This document shows positions 10,701-19,400 of a DNA stretch of 64,000 nucleotides, piece after piece (position 1 is the first letter of the stretch; every line of letters begins with the position of its first letter). A model generated the notes under the pieces. The model worked only from the letters and a program-made list of their open reading frames with translations. It searched no databases and was not told where the DNA came from. The DNA is taken from contig CANXME010002121.1 in NCBI GenBank assembly GCA_948144175.1, forward strand, positions 62,001 to 126,000, in the 5' to 3' direction. The position numbers were made by a program, and so were the translations under genes. This DNA is from Closterium sp. NIES-65 (taxonomy: Eukaryota > Streptophyta > Zygnematophyceae > Desmidiales > Closteriaceae).

Positions 10701-12110
10701 GAAGCATCTCAAGGCAGTGACCCTCCCAGGAGTACCCGAGCTGGTGAACAACCCTCCTGTGCGCCCCCAGACCGTGGGGCTGCTCAAGAAACCCCTCTGG
10801 CTCAAGGCCTACACGGCCTGCCGCACATGCAAGGCGTGCCCCGAGTGCCGGGCGAATAAGGCACTTAAAAAGTGCGAGCGGTGCAGGGCGTGTGGGGCGT
10901 GCAAGGAGGGGATGGAGGGTCGGGAGGAGCGGGACCCCAACTGGCAGGCGGATTTCACTGTCAAGTTCTCCGCGTGGGAGGAGCTGATCAGGTCCACTGA
11001 TTATGACTTTTTCCGAGTCCAAGAAATAGATGGAGTTGCCAAGGTATGCCAAAAGCTCTCCATACCTAAGGTACATTTGAGTTGACTCAGAATTCACCTT
11101 TTTTTTTTGGTGGGAGGAGCAGATCAGGTCTAGTGATTATGACTTCTTTTGGCTACCAGCTTAAAAAAACTTCTGTCTCCGCTTCTTCTTCTGTTCCCCC
11201 CCATTTCCTTCCGTTCCTCCCTGCTTCCCTTGTACCAACAGCGTGTGTTCAACAGCACAGACGAGCTGGTAGCCAAGGCAATGAGAGAGTATGGAGGCGC
11301 CTTAACAGCCGTTTGTCCCTGCTTCTCCTTCTCCCCTGTTTCCTTGTGTCGCCTGCCTCCCTGTACCAACAGCGTGTGTTCAACAGCACAGACGAGCTGG
11401 TAGCCAAGGCGATGAGAGAGATTGAGGCCGATTTCGCGTGGGCGGGAGTGGCGGATTTCAAGCGAGCTGCCGCAGAAATCGAAGAGTACAACGCGAGTGG
11501 GCGGTACCCTGTTCTTCTGCTGGTCAGCACCGAAGGGGATGAGGCCGACGAGGGGAATGGAGGAGGCGAGGGGAGTTGCGGTAGTGAGGGTATGGCAGGA
11601 GGAGGGGAGCAGGCGGGAGCAGGAGGAGCAGGAGGAGCAGCAGGGGGAGGAGGAGGAGGTTGCGGGAAAGGGGCAGGGGGTGGGGAGGAAGTGGGTGGGG
11701 TGAGGAAGGTAGCCAAGATTGGGACTGTGGTGAGTTACCTTGTGGATATTCTGAAGGTGCTCATTGCTGCTGCGCCTAAGGCAGAGGCGGTGGAGGGGAG
11801 GAAGAAGAGGAGGGCGGAGGAGAGTGTGGAAGGGGCGAGTGTGGGGGGGAGGGTGGAGGGAGGGGCGAGGGGAGGGAGAGGGAGAGGGAGAGGTGCAGAG
11901 GGAGGAGCAAGTGGAAGGGGAGGGGCAGGGGGAGGGGGAGGGGTGGGGGGAAGGGTGGGGGATGATAGCAGGGGTGGGAGGAATCAGAGCAACACAGTGG
12001 AGTGGAGAGGGGTGGAGAATGGTTATGGGGGAGGTAGAGGCGAGGTGAGCACTGCTGGCAATGGCGGTGGTAGGGGTCTGGGCAGAGGTGGACGGGGAGG
12101 GCGGGGATAG
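2602..12110 (+). CDS. XS-XH domain protein, IDN2/FDM-like (RNA-directed DNA methylation)
   Basis: The family (SGS3, IDN2, FDM) binds small-RNA-associated double-stranded RNA and supports RNA-directed DNA methylation in plants. My exon model is 2602-2973, 3116-3275, 4804-5060, 6157-6319, 7405-7544, 9068-9157, 10003-10314, 10684-11043 and 11373-12110. It is phase-consistent and gives 863 residues. Residues 51-100 form a zf-XS motif (YRCPFCPG, Cys53/Cys56, then histidines). Residues 125-263 are an XS domain (DRILWPPVAIVKN, then GHTGKALLLFEENAKGW). Residues 264-498 are a charged coiled coil. Residues 499-863 hold an XH domain ending in the family hallmark EIEEYNASGRYPV. Unusual features are an eight-cysteine cluster and Gly-rich insertions inside XH, plus an RGG-rich tail. 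Most introns hold decayed copies of adjacent exons. The family call is firm; the choice among IDN2, FDM and SGS3 is not. Confidence 0.88.
3366..3902 (+). repeat. exon 2 end duplications and 27-bp minisatellite
   Basis: 3366-3460 repeats the last ~90 bp of exon 2 including its donor, with a few changes (GGAAATAACTCTTAAGAACT). 3866-3902 is a shorter decayed third copy. Between them are about thirteen copies of a 27-bp G-rich unit (GTGAGTGGGGGGTGATGGGG...), apparently grown from the sequence just after the donor. Confidence 0.85.
4128..4803 (+). repeat. decayed tandem copies of the XS-domain exon 3 start
   Basis: At least three pieces begin with a cag acceptor followed by an ACTTCAGCGGCCACAC- or ACCGCATGAGCCATAC-like exon start (about 4265, 4427 and 4578). 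They run through the GHTGxAL...ENAxGW part and then lose the frame. A still more decayed copy lies at 4128-4185. The copy at 4804 is the one that keeps the frame and a donor. A pure GA/AG run occupies about 4648-4721. Confidence 0.8.
5115..5310 (+). repeat. two decayed copies of the exon 3 end
   Basis: 5115-5182 repeats the last ~65 bp of exon 3 through its donor (GTGCTGCACAAGAAGCACAA). 5229-5310 is a third copy that has acquired a TAG and lost its donor. Confidence 0.8.
5395..5416. repeat. palindrome, TCGA centre
   Basis: Perfect 22-bp palindrome with core TTTTGAGTCGACTCAAAA. A direct repeat of about 34 bp (GTAGAGGGTGAGTGAGGATG...) lies on both sides, at about 5343-5376 and 5423-5456. Confidence 0.95.
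5467..5498. repeat. palindrome, AATT centre
   Basis: Perfect 32-bp palindrome with core TTTTGAGAATTCTCAAAA and arms extended by GCGTGT. The flanks repeat CAGTGGGGAGG-type sequence from the preceding unit. Confidence 0.95.
5583..6157 (+). repeat. 143-bp tandem array of acceptor plus coiled-coil exon start
   Basis: Acceptors ending at 5582, 5725, 5868, 6011 and 6156 are each followed by GTGTTGGACGAAGAGGAGTC. The period is 143 bp (145 for the last step). The first four copies stop after about 75 bp of exon without a good donor. The fifth continues into the full exon 4 and is taken as functional. Confidence 0.9.
6391..7165 (+). repeat. three decayed copies of the exon 4 end
   Basis: About 6391-6478, 6580-6665 and 7087-7165 each repeat the GGCGGCTCAAGGAGATGGAA to GAAGCACGAGCAAGGTG part of exon 4, with small deletions. 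They extend the duplicated set downstream as well as upstream of the real exon. Confidence 0.8.
6722..7003. repeat. imperfect inverted repeat made of a leucine-rich-repeat fragment
   Basis: Two arms of about 140 bp face each other with roughly 85% identity by eye. The outer ends are GTATCAGTTGCTGTAGGCAG and its near complement at 6985-7003. The inner part is centred near 6862. Read outward from the centre, both arms encode NLR-type LRR text: minus strand GMSSLIRLCNLTFSRC and LPESLTQLTCLQQL, plus strand SLPQGMSALIRLRKPALSRC. The whole lies in the intron between exons 4 and 5 and would fold into a long hairpin in the pre-mRNA. Confidence 0.8.
7302..7327. repeat. palindrome, ACGT centre
   Basis: Perfect 26-bp palindrome with core TTTTGAGACGTCTCAAAA. 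It is bracketed by a 44-bp direct duplication beginning CTGTTCCCTCCCCTTGTCCT (about 7252-7295 and 7325-7368). Confidence 0.95.
7545..7795 (+). repeat. 16-bp minisatellite
   Basis: About fifteen copies of GGGGTGAGGGGAGAAT begin just after the exon 5 donor. The last copies carry GGGTTGA. Confidence 0.95.
7797..8290 (+). repeat. decayed copies of coiled-coil exon 5 with palindromes
   Basis: Three partial copies of exon 5 (about 7797-7900, 8030-8130 and 8229-8285) keep GATGAGGAATCGCATG- or GTGGAGTGGCTGCAA-type text and a GTGAGG donor, but lack an acceptor. Two half-decayed palindromes (TTTTGAGGCGCCTAAAA at about 8132 and 8171) and one intact one (8209-8228) lie between the last copies. Confidence 0.75.
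8209..8228. repeat. palindrome, GCGC centre
   Basis: Perfect 20-bp palindrome CTTTTGAGGCGCCTCAAAAG, immediately 5' of the last decayed exon 5 copy. Confidence 0.95.
8291..9067 (+). repeat. intron 5: 96-bp palindrome-bearing array and 11-bp array
   Basis: 8505-8835 holds about 3.4 copies of a 95-96-bp unit. Each carries a 40-bp near-palindrome (first copy 8560-8599) with core TTTTGAGAATTCTCAAAA and outer arms ATTGGAGCTAC/GTCGCTCCAAT. 8868-8975 holds about ten copies of GCGGCCATCAT. The rest of this intron shows no gene-like sequence. Confidence 0.9.
9475..9530. repeat. 56-bp near-palindrome, ACGT centre
   Basis: Arms of 28 bp with a single mismatch run from CCACGTGTAAAAAG to CTTTTTACACGTGG around core TTTTGAGACGTCTCAAAA. 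This is the longest member of the palindrome family in the window. Confidence 0.95.
9704..9912 (+). repeat. two decayed copies of exon 7 start
   Basis: Acceptors before about 9704 and 9852 lead into GGGATGTTTCAGCAGGTGCG-like text (the MFQQVRLKVEQ part of exon 7). Both lose the frame. The third copy, from 10003, is the full exon. Confidence 0.85.
10340..10420 (+). repeat. exon 7 end duplication around a decayed palindrome
   Basis: CCGGAAGACCGCGCTCGAG occurs at the end of exon 7 (about 10297-10314) and again at 10396-10414. Between them is a decayed palindrome, AGTTTTTCTAGTCGACTTGA. Confidence 0.8.
11074..11290 (+). repeat. partial copies of exons 8 and 9 in intron 8
   Basis: 11074-11090 is a decayed palindrome (ATTTGAGTTGACTCAGAAT). 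It is followed by a second copy of the GGGAGGAGCTGATCAGGTC part of exon 8 (about 11112-11150). 11242-11290 is a first copy of the exon 9 start with its acceptor (CGTGTGTTCAACAGCACAGA). The functional exon 9 begins at 11373 after a duplicated acceptor. Confidence 0.85.
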
Positions 12111-12257
12111 TACAAAGATTAGAAAACATACACTATTTTCGGTTTGAGTGTGTTAGGCCCGACGGCCTAAGTCCGCTAAAGAATAGCGGGGTTGACTAAG
12201 TCGAGGATAAACGCGGCGGAAGACTTTGGCGAAAGAGAGTGTTGGCGAAATAGGCGA
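12111..12257. other. 3' flank of the XS-XH gene
   Basis: Short AT-richer sequence directly after the stop codon, presumably 3' UTR. I see no distinct element in it. Confidence 0.4.
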
Positions 12258-12260
12258 ACT

Positions 12261-12819
12261 ACCGTATACTCCCGGACAAAACACCCCCCCATAATTGTAC
12301 ACCCCCGGGTAGCTTGTGCGGGGTGGGTGTTATATAGACCTCGTTTCTACTATACCCCCCTTTTTGGCTGATTTTCTATAACACCCCCCTTTTCTTACGG
12401 ATTCATTATTTTAGTCGTTAACGTGTAGCTGCAATACGGAAGAATATCGTGTGAATTTCTCCCTCAATGAAATTTCGCGGTACATTCAAAGGCAATCTGC
12501 CGAGATTTGCCCCCTCCCACTATTTCTCTGTTGCCACGTGCAAGTGAATCTTCCGTTGCAAGTGGCAATAGAGGTGTCAAATGGCATTTTCATGAGGGCG
12601 ATGAAGTTCGAGGCCGAAACTCACATTCGCGCCTCATGCAGTGATGCTAAAACGACCAGCAAAACACCCACATTGACTAATTAAAAAAACACTAACTCTA
12701 AAATATGCCATATTTAAAGACCCGGGTATTATGCATTTTTTTCCTATGACGATACCCCCTCCATTTTTTCCCTGTATTTTTAGCTATACCCTAGGGTGTT
12801 ATGTCCGGGAGAATACGGT
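12261..12819. mobile_element. non-autonomous TIR element (Tc1/mariner or pogo-like)
   Basis: The ends are inverted repeats of about 26 bp, ACCGTATACTCCCGGACA and the complement of TGTCCGGGAGAATACGGT, with two mismatches. A TA dinucleotide at each tip fits a TA target duplication. The interior has C-rich runs (acacccccctttt) and an unrecognised 77-codon ORF, with no transposase motif that I can see. Family assignment is by TIR style and TA target only. Confidence 0.7.
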
Positions 12820-12821
12820 AA

Positions 12822-13430
12822 GTAATTGATGAGTTGAATGAGAATTCATTGATATTGGTGGATACAAGCAAGGATGATATAGTATGCAAGGTCGAATGTC
12901 GGAAAGTACTTCGTGGGACTAGAAAGTAGAAGCAAGAAAAGTAGAGTGCCACGTGACACAAGGAAATCAAGGAAGATAAGGATAAGGGTGAGTTGGAAAG
13001 TACTGTTCAAAGGGAACAGTAAATCCCCCCTTAACAGAGTGTGGACATTGGCAAGTGTATCAGATTATATCCAGCCTAGGTGATGTGTCTAACTGTTGAA
13101 ATTTGAGGTAGGCTAAATCGGGTTGATTTTGCACAAGGTTACTTAACGAATTTATAAAGAGAACACCGAGGCGATGTTACTGAATTTTTCCTTCCATTCC
13201 CGCCAAAACTTGTCGCACGCCCCGCAGTATTATTGTTTGAATTTCCGAGCTAACCATCAGCTGATCAACGTCCCTCAACCCAATACCACCGCAACACTAG
13301 GACTACTAATCTCCTTCCTTGTTCATGGCTCCTTATTCCAAGACCAACGAAGTGGCAATAGCCGCAAGGGCTTGTTCCAAGCGTACTAACGCTACACGCG
13401 TAACAAATTAACGCGCATTTTCCGCTTTCC
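12822..13430 (+). promoter_or_regulatory. upstream region of the helicase gene
   Basis: AT-richer sequence between the TIR element and the helicase start codon. No gene or repeat is evident. Promoter and 5' UTR function is inferred from position. Confidence 0.35.
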
Positions 13431-16400
13431 ATGGCTTCGTTTGCGGGACTTGAATCGGCGACTGCACCTGCGAGGGATAGCATTGGCCGCGATACTGTCA
13501 GACTCGCTAACGAGATAGTTGCGCCGTTGTGTGTTCCGGGCTTGATAAGAACCAATAAGGTCGGGATGGAACAGGAAGCGTTGGGAACGAAAGTCGAGGT
13601 GACGGAAAGAGTAGACGGCTGGCAGGCAGACCGAGGAATTGGTTCCCAACTTGACGGACGGCCGGACGGAATCCGTTCCTATTCTGGCAAAAGCCCCGAC
13701 GGAATCCATTCTTATGCTGACGAAGGGCCGCCCGAAGCGACTGAAGCCAACACAGGACGGCCGCAAGGCGGGAATGAGGAATTGCATGACGCGGGGAGGG
13801 AGGACAGAGAACAGAGGACAGAGAGGACAGGGACAGAGGTAGCCAGTACCGCCGATGCTGGCGAGATGGAGAGGAGGAGACGCGTGAGTGGACTCAAACA
13901 TGAGGAGAAGGCGGAGAGAGGTCATACCGGTGACGGCGGTGCTGGCGAGTTGGAGAGGTTACGGCGGCGGCTGAAGGAATGGGAGCGACGCTTTGCCGAG
14001 TCGCACGGCCGTGCGCCGTCCCGTGCTGACGTGGAGGCCGATCCGACTGTAGGTGAGTATTACAGTGCAGGGCAGGGAGGGGGGTATACAGTGCTTTGGC
14101 TGAGAGCATTGCGTTGTTGCTGCTGTTTTATGAAAGTTCTCCAAAAACCCACTGTTTTTTCTCCAAATCAATGGGTGTGACACTTGTTGATTGCAGTTCG
14201 CGAAACCTATCACGGGGTTGATTAAAAATATCTAATTTCTTTTTTTATCGTGTTCTTTTCCCTGCCAATCCTGGCCGCAGCTGAGCAGTATGAAAAATAC
14301 GCCCGGCATAAGGAGCGGGAGAGGAGAAAACGGAAGAGGTCTCAAGAAGGTGCTACTACCGAAGCCGCTACTAACAAAGGGGCTTCAGCGGAAGGCGAGA
14401 AGGGATCAAATAACAAAAAAGGCAGCAGAGAGCATGTTACCGCGGACAAGAGTAGAAAGGGAGATCAGAAGCAGGCGAAAAGAGAAACACCTCACCAAGA
14501 TAATAGAGAGGCCCGTGGGAGGGATGGTGGGGGCTTAAGTAGAGCCTCCCTGGGTTCCAGGTCGTATCTGCGCACGCAGCAGCAGCAGCAGCAGCAGCAG
14601 GTGGAGCCGGCAGCAGTGTGGCAAAGCAGCAGACCGTTCAGCCTTGTTGTGTGCGCAGGGGGGGGGAGGGGGAGCGGGAGGTGGAGGCGGAGGCAGAGGG
14701 GGAGGGGGAGAAGGAGGAGGTGGAGCGAGAGGAGAGGAAAGTGAGGAAGGAATGGGGGAAGAGGAAAAAATAAGGGGAGGGGAAGGCGAGGGAGAGGATC
14801 TGGCAGGTGAGGGAGCAGGAGAGGCGATGTTTAATGGGATTGCGGTGCCTGTTCGTCCTGTAGGCATGCTTGGCTGTATTGCTCCCTCGAGTCTGCTTGT
14901 AACGAGGATAGATAGATGGGCAGGGAGGTGGGGCGTTGAATGCAGAGACGCTGAGCTGGCAGGTGGGGCTGTGCCACTGCAGGTGCCTGACGTGGAACCT
15001 GTAGAAGCTGACGTGGTGCAACGAGAGGCTAATGTGGCACGGAGAGAAGCTGACGTGTTGCAGGGACGAGCTGATGTGGATGCGGCACGATGTGTGGTTG
15101 TAGAAGCAGCAGAAATAGCAGTGACAGCAGAAACACCACCAGCACCAGTGCCGCCAGCAGCAGAAGCTGCTGCTGATGGGACGGTGCAATTCCCAGCAGC
15201 ACCATCAGAAGCAGCAGGAGCAGCAGGAGCAGGAGCAGGAGCAGCAGGAGCAGGAGCAGCAGGAGCAGCAGGAGCAGGAGCAGCAGGAGCAGCAGGAGCA
15301 GCAGCATCAGGAGCAGCAGGAGCAGGAGCAGCAACGCCATTGCTATCACCACTACCTGCAGCAGCACCATCAGACCCATCATTATCAGCAGCACCGCTAT
15401 TAGCAAGAGAAGCATCAGGAGCGGCAGCAGCACAATCAGCAGCACGATCAGAAGTATCGCCATCATCACCACCACCACCAGAAGCAGCAGTAGCTGCAGA
15501 AGCAGGTGATTTGAGTCGCATGACTGTGGTGCAGCTGAGGGCTGCCCTGCTGGCCAATGGGCTGCCGACATCTGGCAGAAAGGCCGAGCTTGTGAGCCGG
15601 CTGGCAGGGGCTGGTGGGCATGTGGGTGGGGAGAGACGTGTATTTAGGGAGAGACGGGGGGATGAGGGGGTTGGGGGTGAGCTAGACGGGGTTGGGGGGC
15701 GTGTGGGTAGGGTAGGTGGGAGTAGAGGAAAGAAGGTTGGGGGAAGCAAGGGTAGGGAAGCGGGGCAAGGAAGGAGGCAGGTGGTGAAGGTGAAGGGGCG
15801 GAAGCGAGTGAGAGCAGAGGAGGGCGATGGTGAAGAGGCTGGGGACGCTGGGGAAAGGAGGGAGGAGCAAGGTGACGAGGGCAAAGGGAGTGCAGGGGAG
15901 AGAGCGGGTGGGAGAAGAGTCACTCGGCTGGCTGTTCAGAAAGCAAAGGAGGATGGGTTGGAGGAAAAAGAGCAAGGGAATGAGGGGAGGGAGGTGAAGG
16001 GGAGTAGTAAGGGGAGTGAGGATGGGAGTGAGGAGGAAAGTGGGAGTGAGAGTGGGAGCGAGAGTGGGAGTGACAGTGGTTCTGATTGGGGGAAGGAGAG
16101 GGGAGGGGTGAGCAGCAGCAGTGAGAGTGAGGAGGAGGAGATGGGGGGGGAGGAGGTGGAGGGAGAGAAGCAGGAGAGGAGCGAGGCAGATACAGCAGAT
16201 AGAGTCGCATTCAATAGAGTCACAGCAGGTACAGTCGCAGCAGGTATAATCACACGTGAGGGTGAGAGAGGAATGGGTAAGCCTGCCCGCAGAAATGCAT
16301 GCGGCAAGACCAAGGGAGAAGCTGGTGTGAGAAGGGCAGGGAAGGTGCCGATAAGAAAAGGTAGGAAGCAACAGAAGGGATTGAGTGGTGCTGCCGATAA

Positions 16401-19400
16401 TGTTGGTGGCGGTGGCGGTGGTGGTGGTGGTGGTGCTGCTGCCGCTACTGTTACTCCTGTTACTCCTGCTACTGCTGCTACTGCTGCTACTGCTGCTGCT
16501 GTCGGCAGGGGTGGTAACGGCAGTGCAGCAGCAGTGGAGTATGGATGGGGTAACCCCTTAGCCCTGCAAGCCCTGCGACGGAAAGAGGCTGAGAGGAAGA
16601 AGCAGAGGAGGGTGGCTGCTGCTAGCGGCGCAGGTACCACTGGTGGTGGTGGGAGTGAGCGTGTAGGTTATGGTCTTACCAGCAGCAGGAATGCTAAGGG
16701 GCGGCCTGGGTTGCAAGGGAGAGATAATTTTGTTCGCCTGAATATCAATGGTAGAGGGGGTAAGAAGAGGTTCGGGAATGGTACCAAGACGAGCAGGTTC
16801 GGGAGTAGGAATGGTGGAGGGAGTAGGTTTGGGAGGTTCCGTGGTGGGTATGGAGGGGGGAGGAGGAAGGGGGGTTACAGGAAAAATGGGAAGGGAGGGG
16901 GGGCGGGGGAAGGGGGAGAGTGTGGGATGGGCTTGGGTGGATGGATGGATGATGGTGCGATGATGGGGTTGGAAGGGGCAGGAGAGAAAGGAGAGAGGGG
17001 AGAGGCCAGGGAGGGAGGGGCAGCCCTCAAAGTGCGTCAAATGGAGAATGAGAGGACGGTGGGGAGAGTGGGAGGAGTGGCACGGAGCGACAGAGGTAAC
17101 GGGGTGTATGGGAAAGGGAGCCAGGATGAGAAGCAGGAGAAAGAGGCGGGGAAGGAGGAGGAGGAGGAAGAGGAGGTCGAGGAGATGGAAGGGGGGGATG
17201 ACCAGGGCGAGGAGGAGAAAGCCACACAGGGCAAGAGACGAGTACAGAAGAAGAGGAAAAGCGAGGACACAGGAGCGGGAGAAGAGGAGGAGATGAGTGA
17301 GAGGGCTGAGAGAGTGGAGAGAGCTGGGATGGTGGAGGCAGCTGGAAGGGACCCTTCGGAGGGCAATCTGTTGAGGGTGCTGCGGAACGTGTTTGGCTTC
17401 GATCGGTTCCGCGATGGACAGGTGGCGGCCATCCAACGGGTGCTGCGCGGCCAATCAACGCTCCTCGTGCTGCCAACTGGCGCTGGGAAGTCGCTCTGCT
17501 ACCAGGTGGGCGCTTATGTTACCAGGTAGCCGTCACTGTCACCAAGTCCCTCAGCCTGATGTCCATTAAACAGACCACATACTCCCCATGTCCTTTGTAT
17601 CAGCCTGATGACGTTTGAGTTGACTCAAGAGTTGGCCACGGAACCCCTCTACATCAACCAACAGCACCTCGGCCTGCTTCTGCCACTTGCTCTCTTTCCA
17701 TCCCTTTTCTCTTCCCAATCCTTCTCTCCTAACAGCTCCCAGCCTTCCTCCTCCTCGGCCCCGCTAGTGGCGTTAATGCAAGACCAGCTGGCACACCTGC
17801 CGCTGTGCCTTGTCTTGTGCTCCCTTTGACACCCACTCAAATCCCCCACAAACCCCGCAACCCCACTCCTCTCCCTCGCAGCTCCCAGCCTTCCTCCTCC
17901 CTGGTCTGGTGCTAGTGGTCAGCCCGCTAGTGGCGCTCATGCAAGACCAGCTCGCGCACCTGCCGCCCTGCCTTACCTTTCCTCCCCCACCCACCCACCC
18001 TCCTCATGACAGCTCCCAGCGTTCCTCCTCCCGGGCCTCACGCTAGTGGTCAGCCCACTGGTGGCGCTCATGCAAGACCAGCTCGCGCACCTGCCGCCCT
18101 GCCTGCCCGGTGCCCTCCTCTCGTCCTTCCAGGTGTGTGGGCGCTTGGTAGATAGATACATAGGTGTACATACATAGGTAGACTGGTTCGCCGGAAAACA
18201 AAATTGAGAAGTCACCTTCACTCTTGCCGTCAGCCCTTTGGTAGCGGTTATGCAACGTGCCGCCCTGCTGTCCGGTGCCCACTCGCATCCTTTCAGGTAT
18301 GTGCCTCCCTCCCTGACCACATGCCCTCTCTTGTCTCACCTGCGCGCCTGGCAGCAGCATCCCTCCTTCCCCATTTTTCCAGCCCCCTCATCTCCCTCTC
18401 ACCCCCCACTGTCTCACAGTCACCCCATGAGAGCAACGCATGGAAGAGGCTGAGAGCGGGAGGGGGCCTGAAGGCGAACGCCTGGCCATAACACCTTTTG
18501 AGTCGACTCAGAAGGCGAACGCCTGGCCATAACACCTTTTGAGTCGACTCAGAAGGCGAACGCCTGGCCATAACACCTTTTGAGTCGACTCAGAAGGCGA
18601 ACGCCTGGCCATAACACCTTTTGAGTCGACTCAGAAGGCGAACGCCTGGCCATAACACCTTTTGAGTCGACTCAGAAGGCGAACGCCTGGCCATAACACC
18701 TTTTGAGTTGACTCAGAAGGCGAACGCCTGGCCATAACATCCCTCCTGCACTTGCTGTCCTGCCCCCACACCCCACCCCCCTGCCACACAGTCACCCAGT
18801 GAGAGCGGTGCAGTGATAGAGAGGCTCAGAGAAGGGGAGCTGAAGGTGCTGTTTGTGTGGCCCAAGCGCCTGACAGCACCGTCCATCCTGCCTCTGCTCT
18901 CCAACCCCCTTTCCAACCCACTCATACCCCTCTCATCCCCCTGCCTCCCCCTGTCTCACAGTCACCCGGTGAGAGCGGTGCAGTGATAGAGAGGCTCAGA
19001 GGAGGGGAGCTGAAGGTGCTGTTTGTGTCGCCTGAGCGCCTGGCTGCGCCCTCCTTCCTCCGCCTGCTCTCCAGCCTGCCCCAGGGCGTGTCGCTGGTGG
19101 TGTTCGATGAGGCGCACTGCATTTCAGAGTGGTGAGAATGGGTGCATGCATGCGGGCTGGGTTTTCTAGGTTCCAGTCACCCTGGAAGAGCTGAGTCGTG
19201 ATCATGTTTTCAATAAATTTTCAAAAGCCAATCTCTACTTTTTGAGTCGACTCAAAAGTCATTCCAAAGGCCAATCTCTACCTCTCAGTGACAAATTTCT
19301 TCGACAAGACCCACTGCATTTAAGAGTGGGAAGGAGGGGCGAATGGGTACATACATTGTGATGTGCGCTGATTGGTAGGGGGATGTCTGTAACGAGCTGT

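Noticed and set aside
15029..15571. Poly-leucine minus-strand ORF and other long antisense ORFs at 14.5-17.5 kb
   Set aside because: They are complements of Ala/Gly/Glu repeats in the helicase N-terminal exon, with no independent support.
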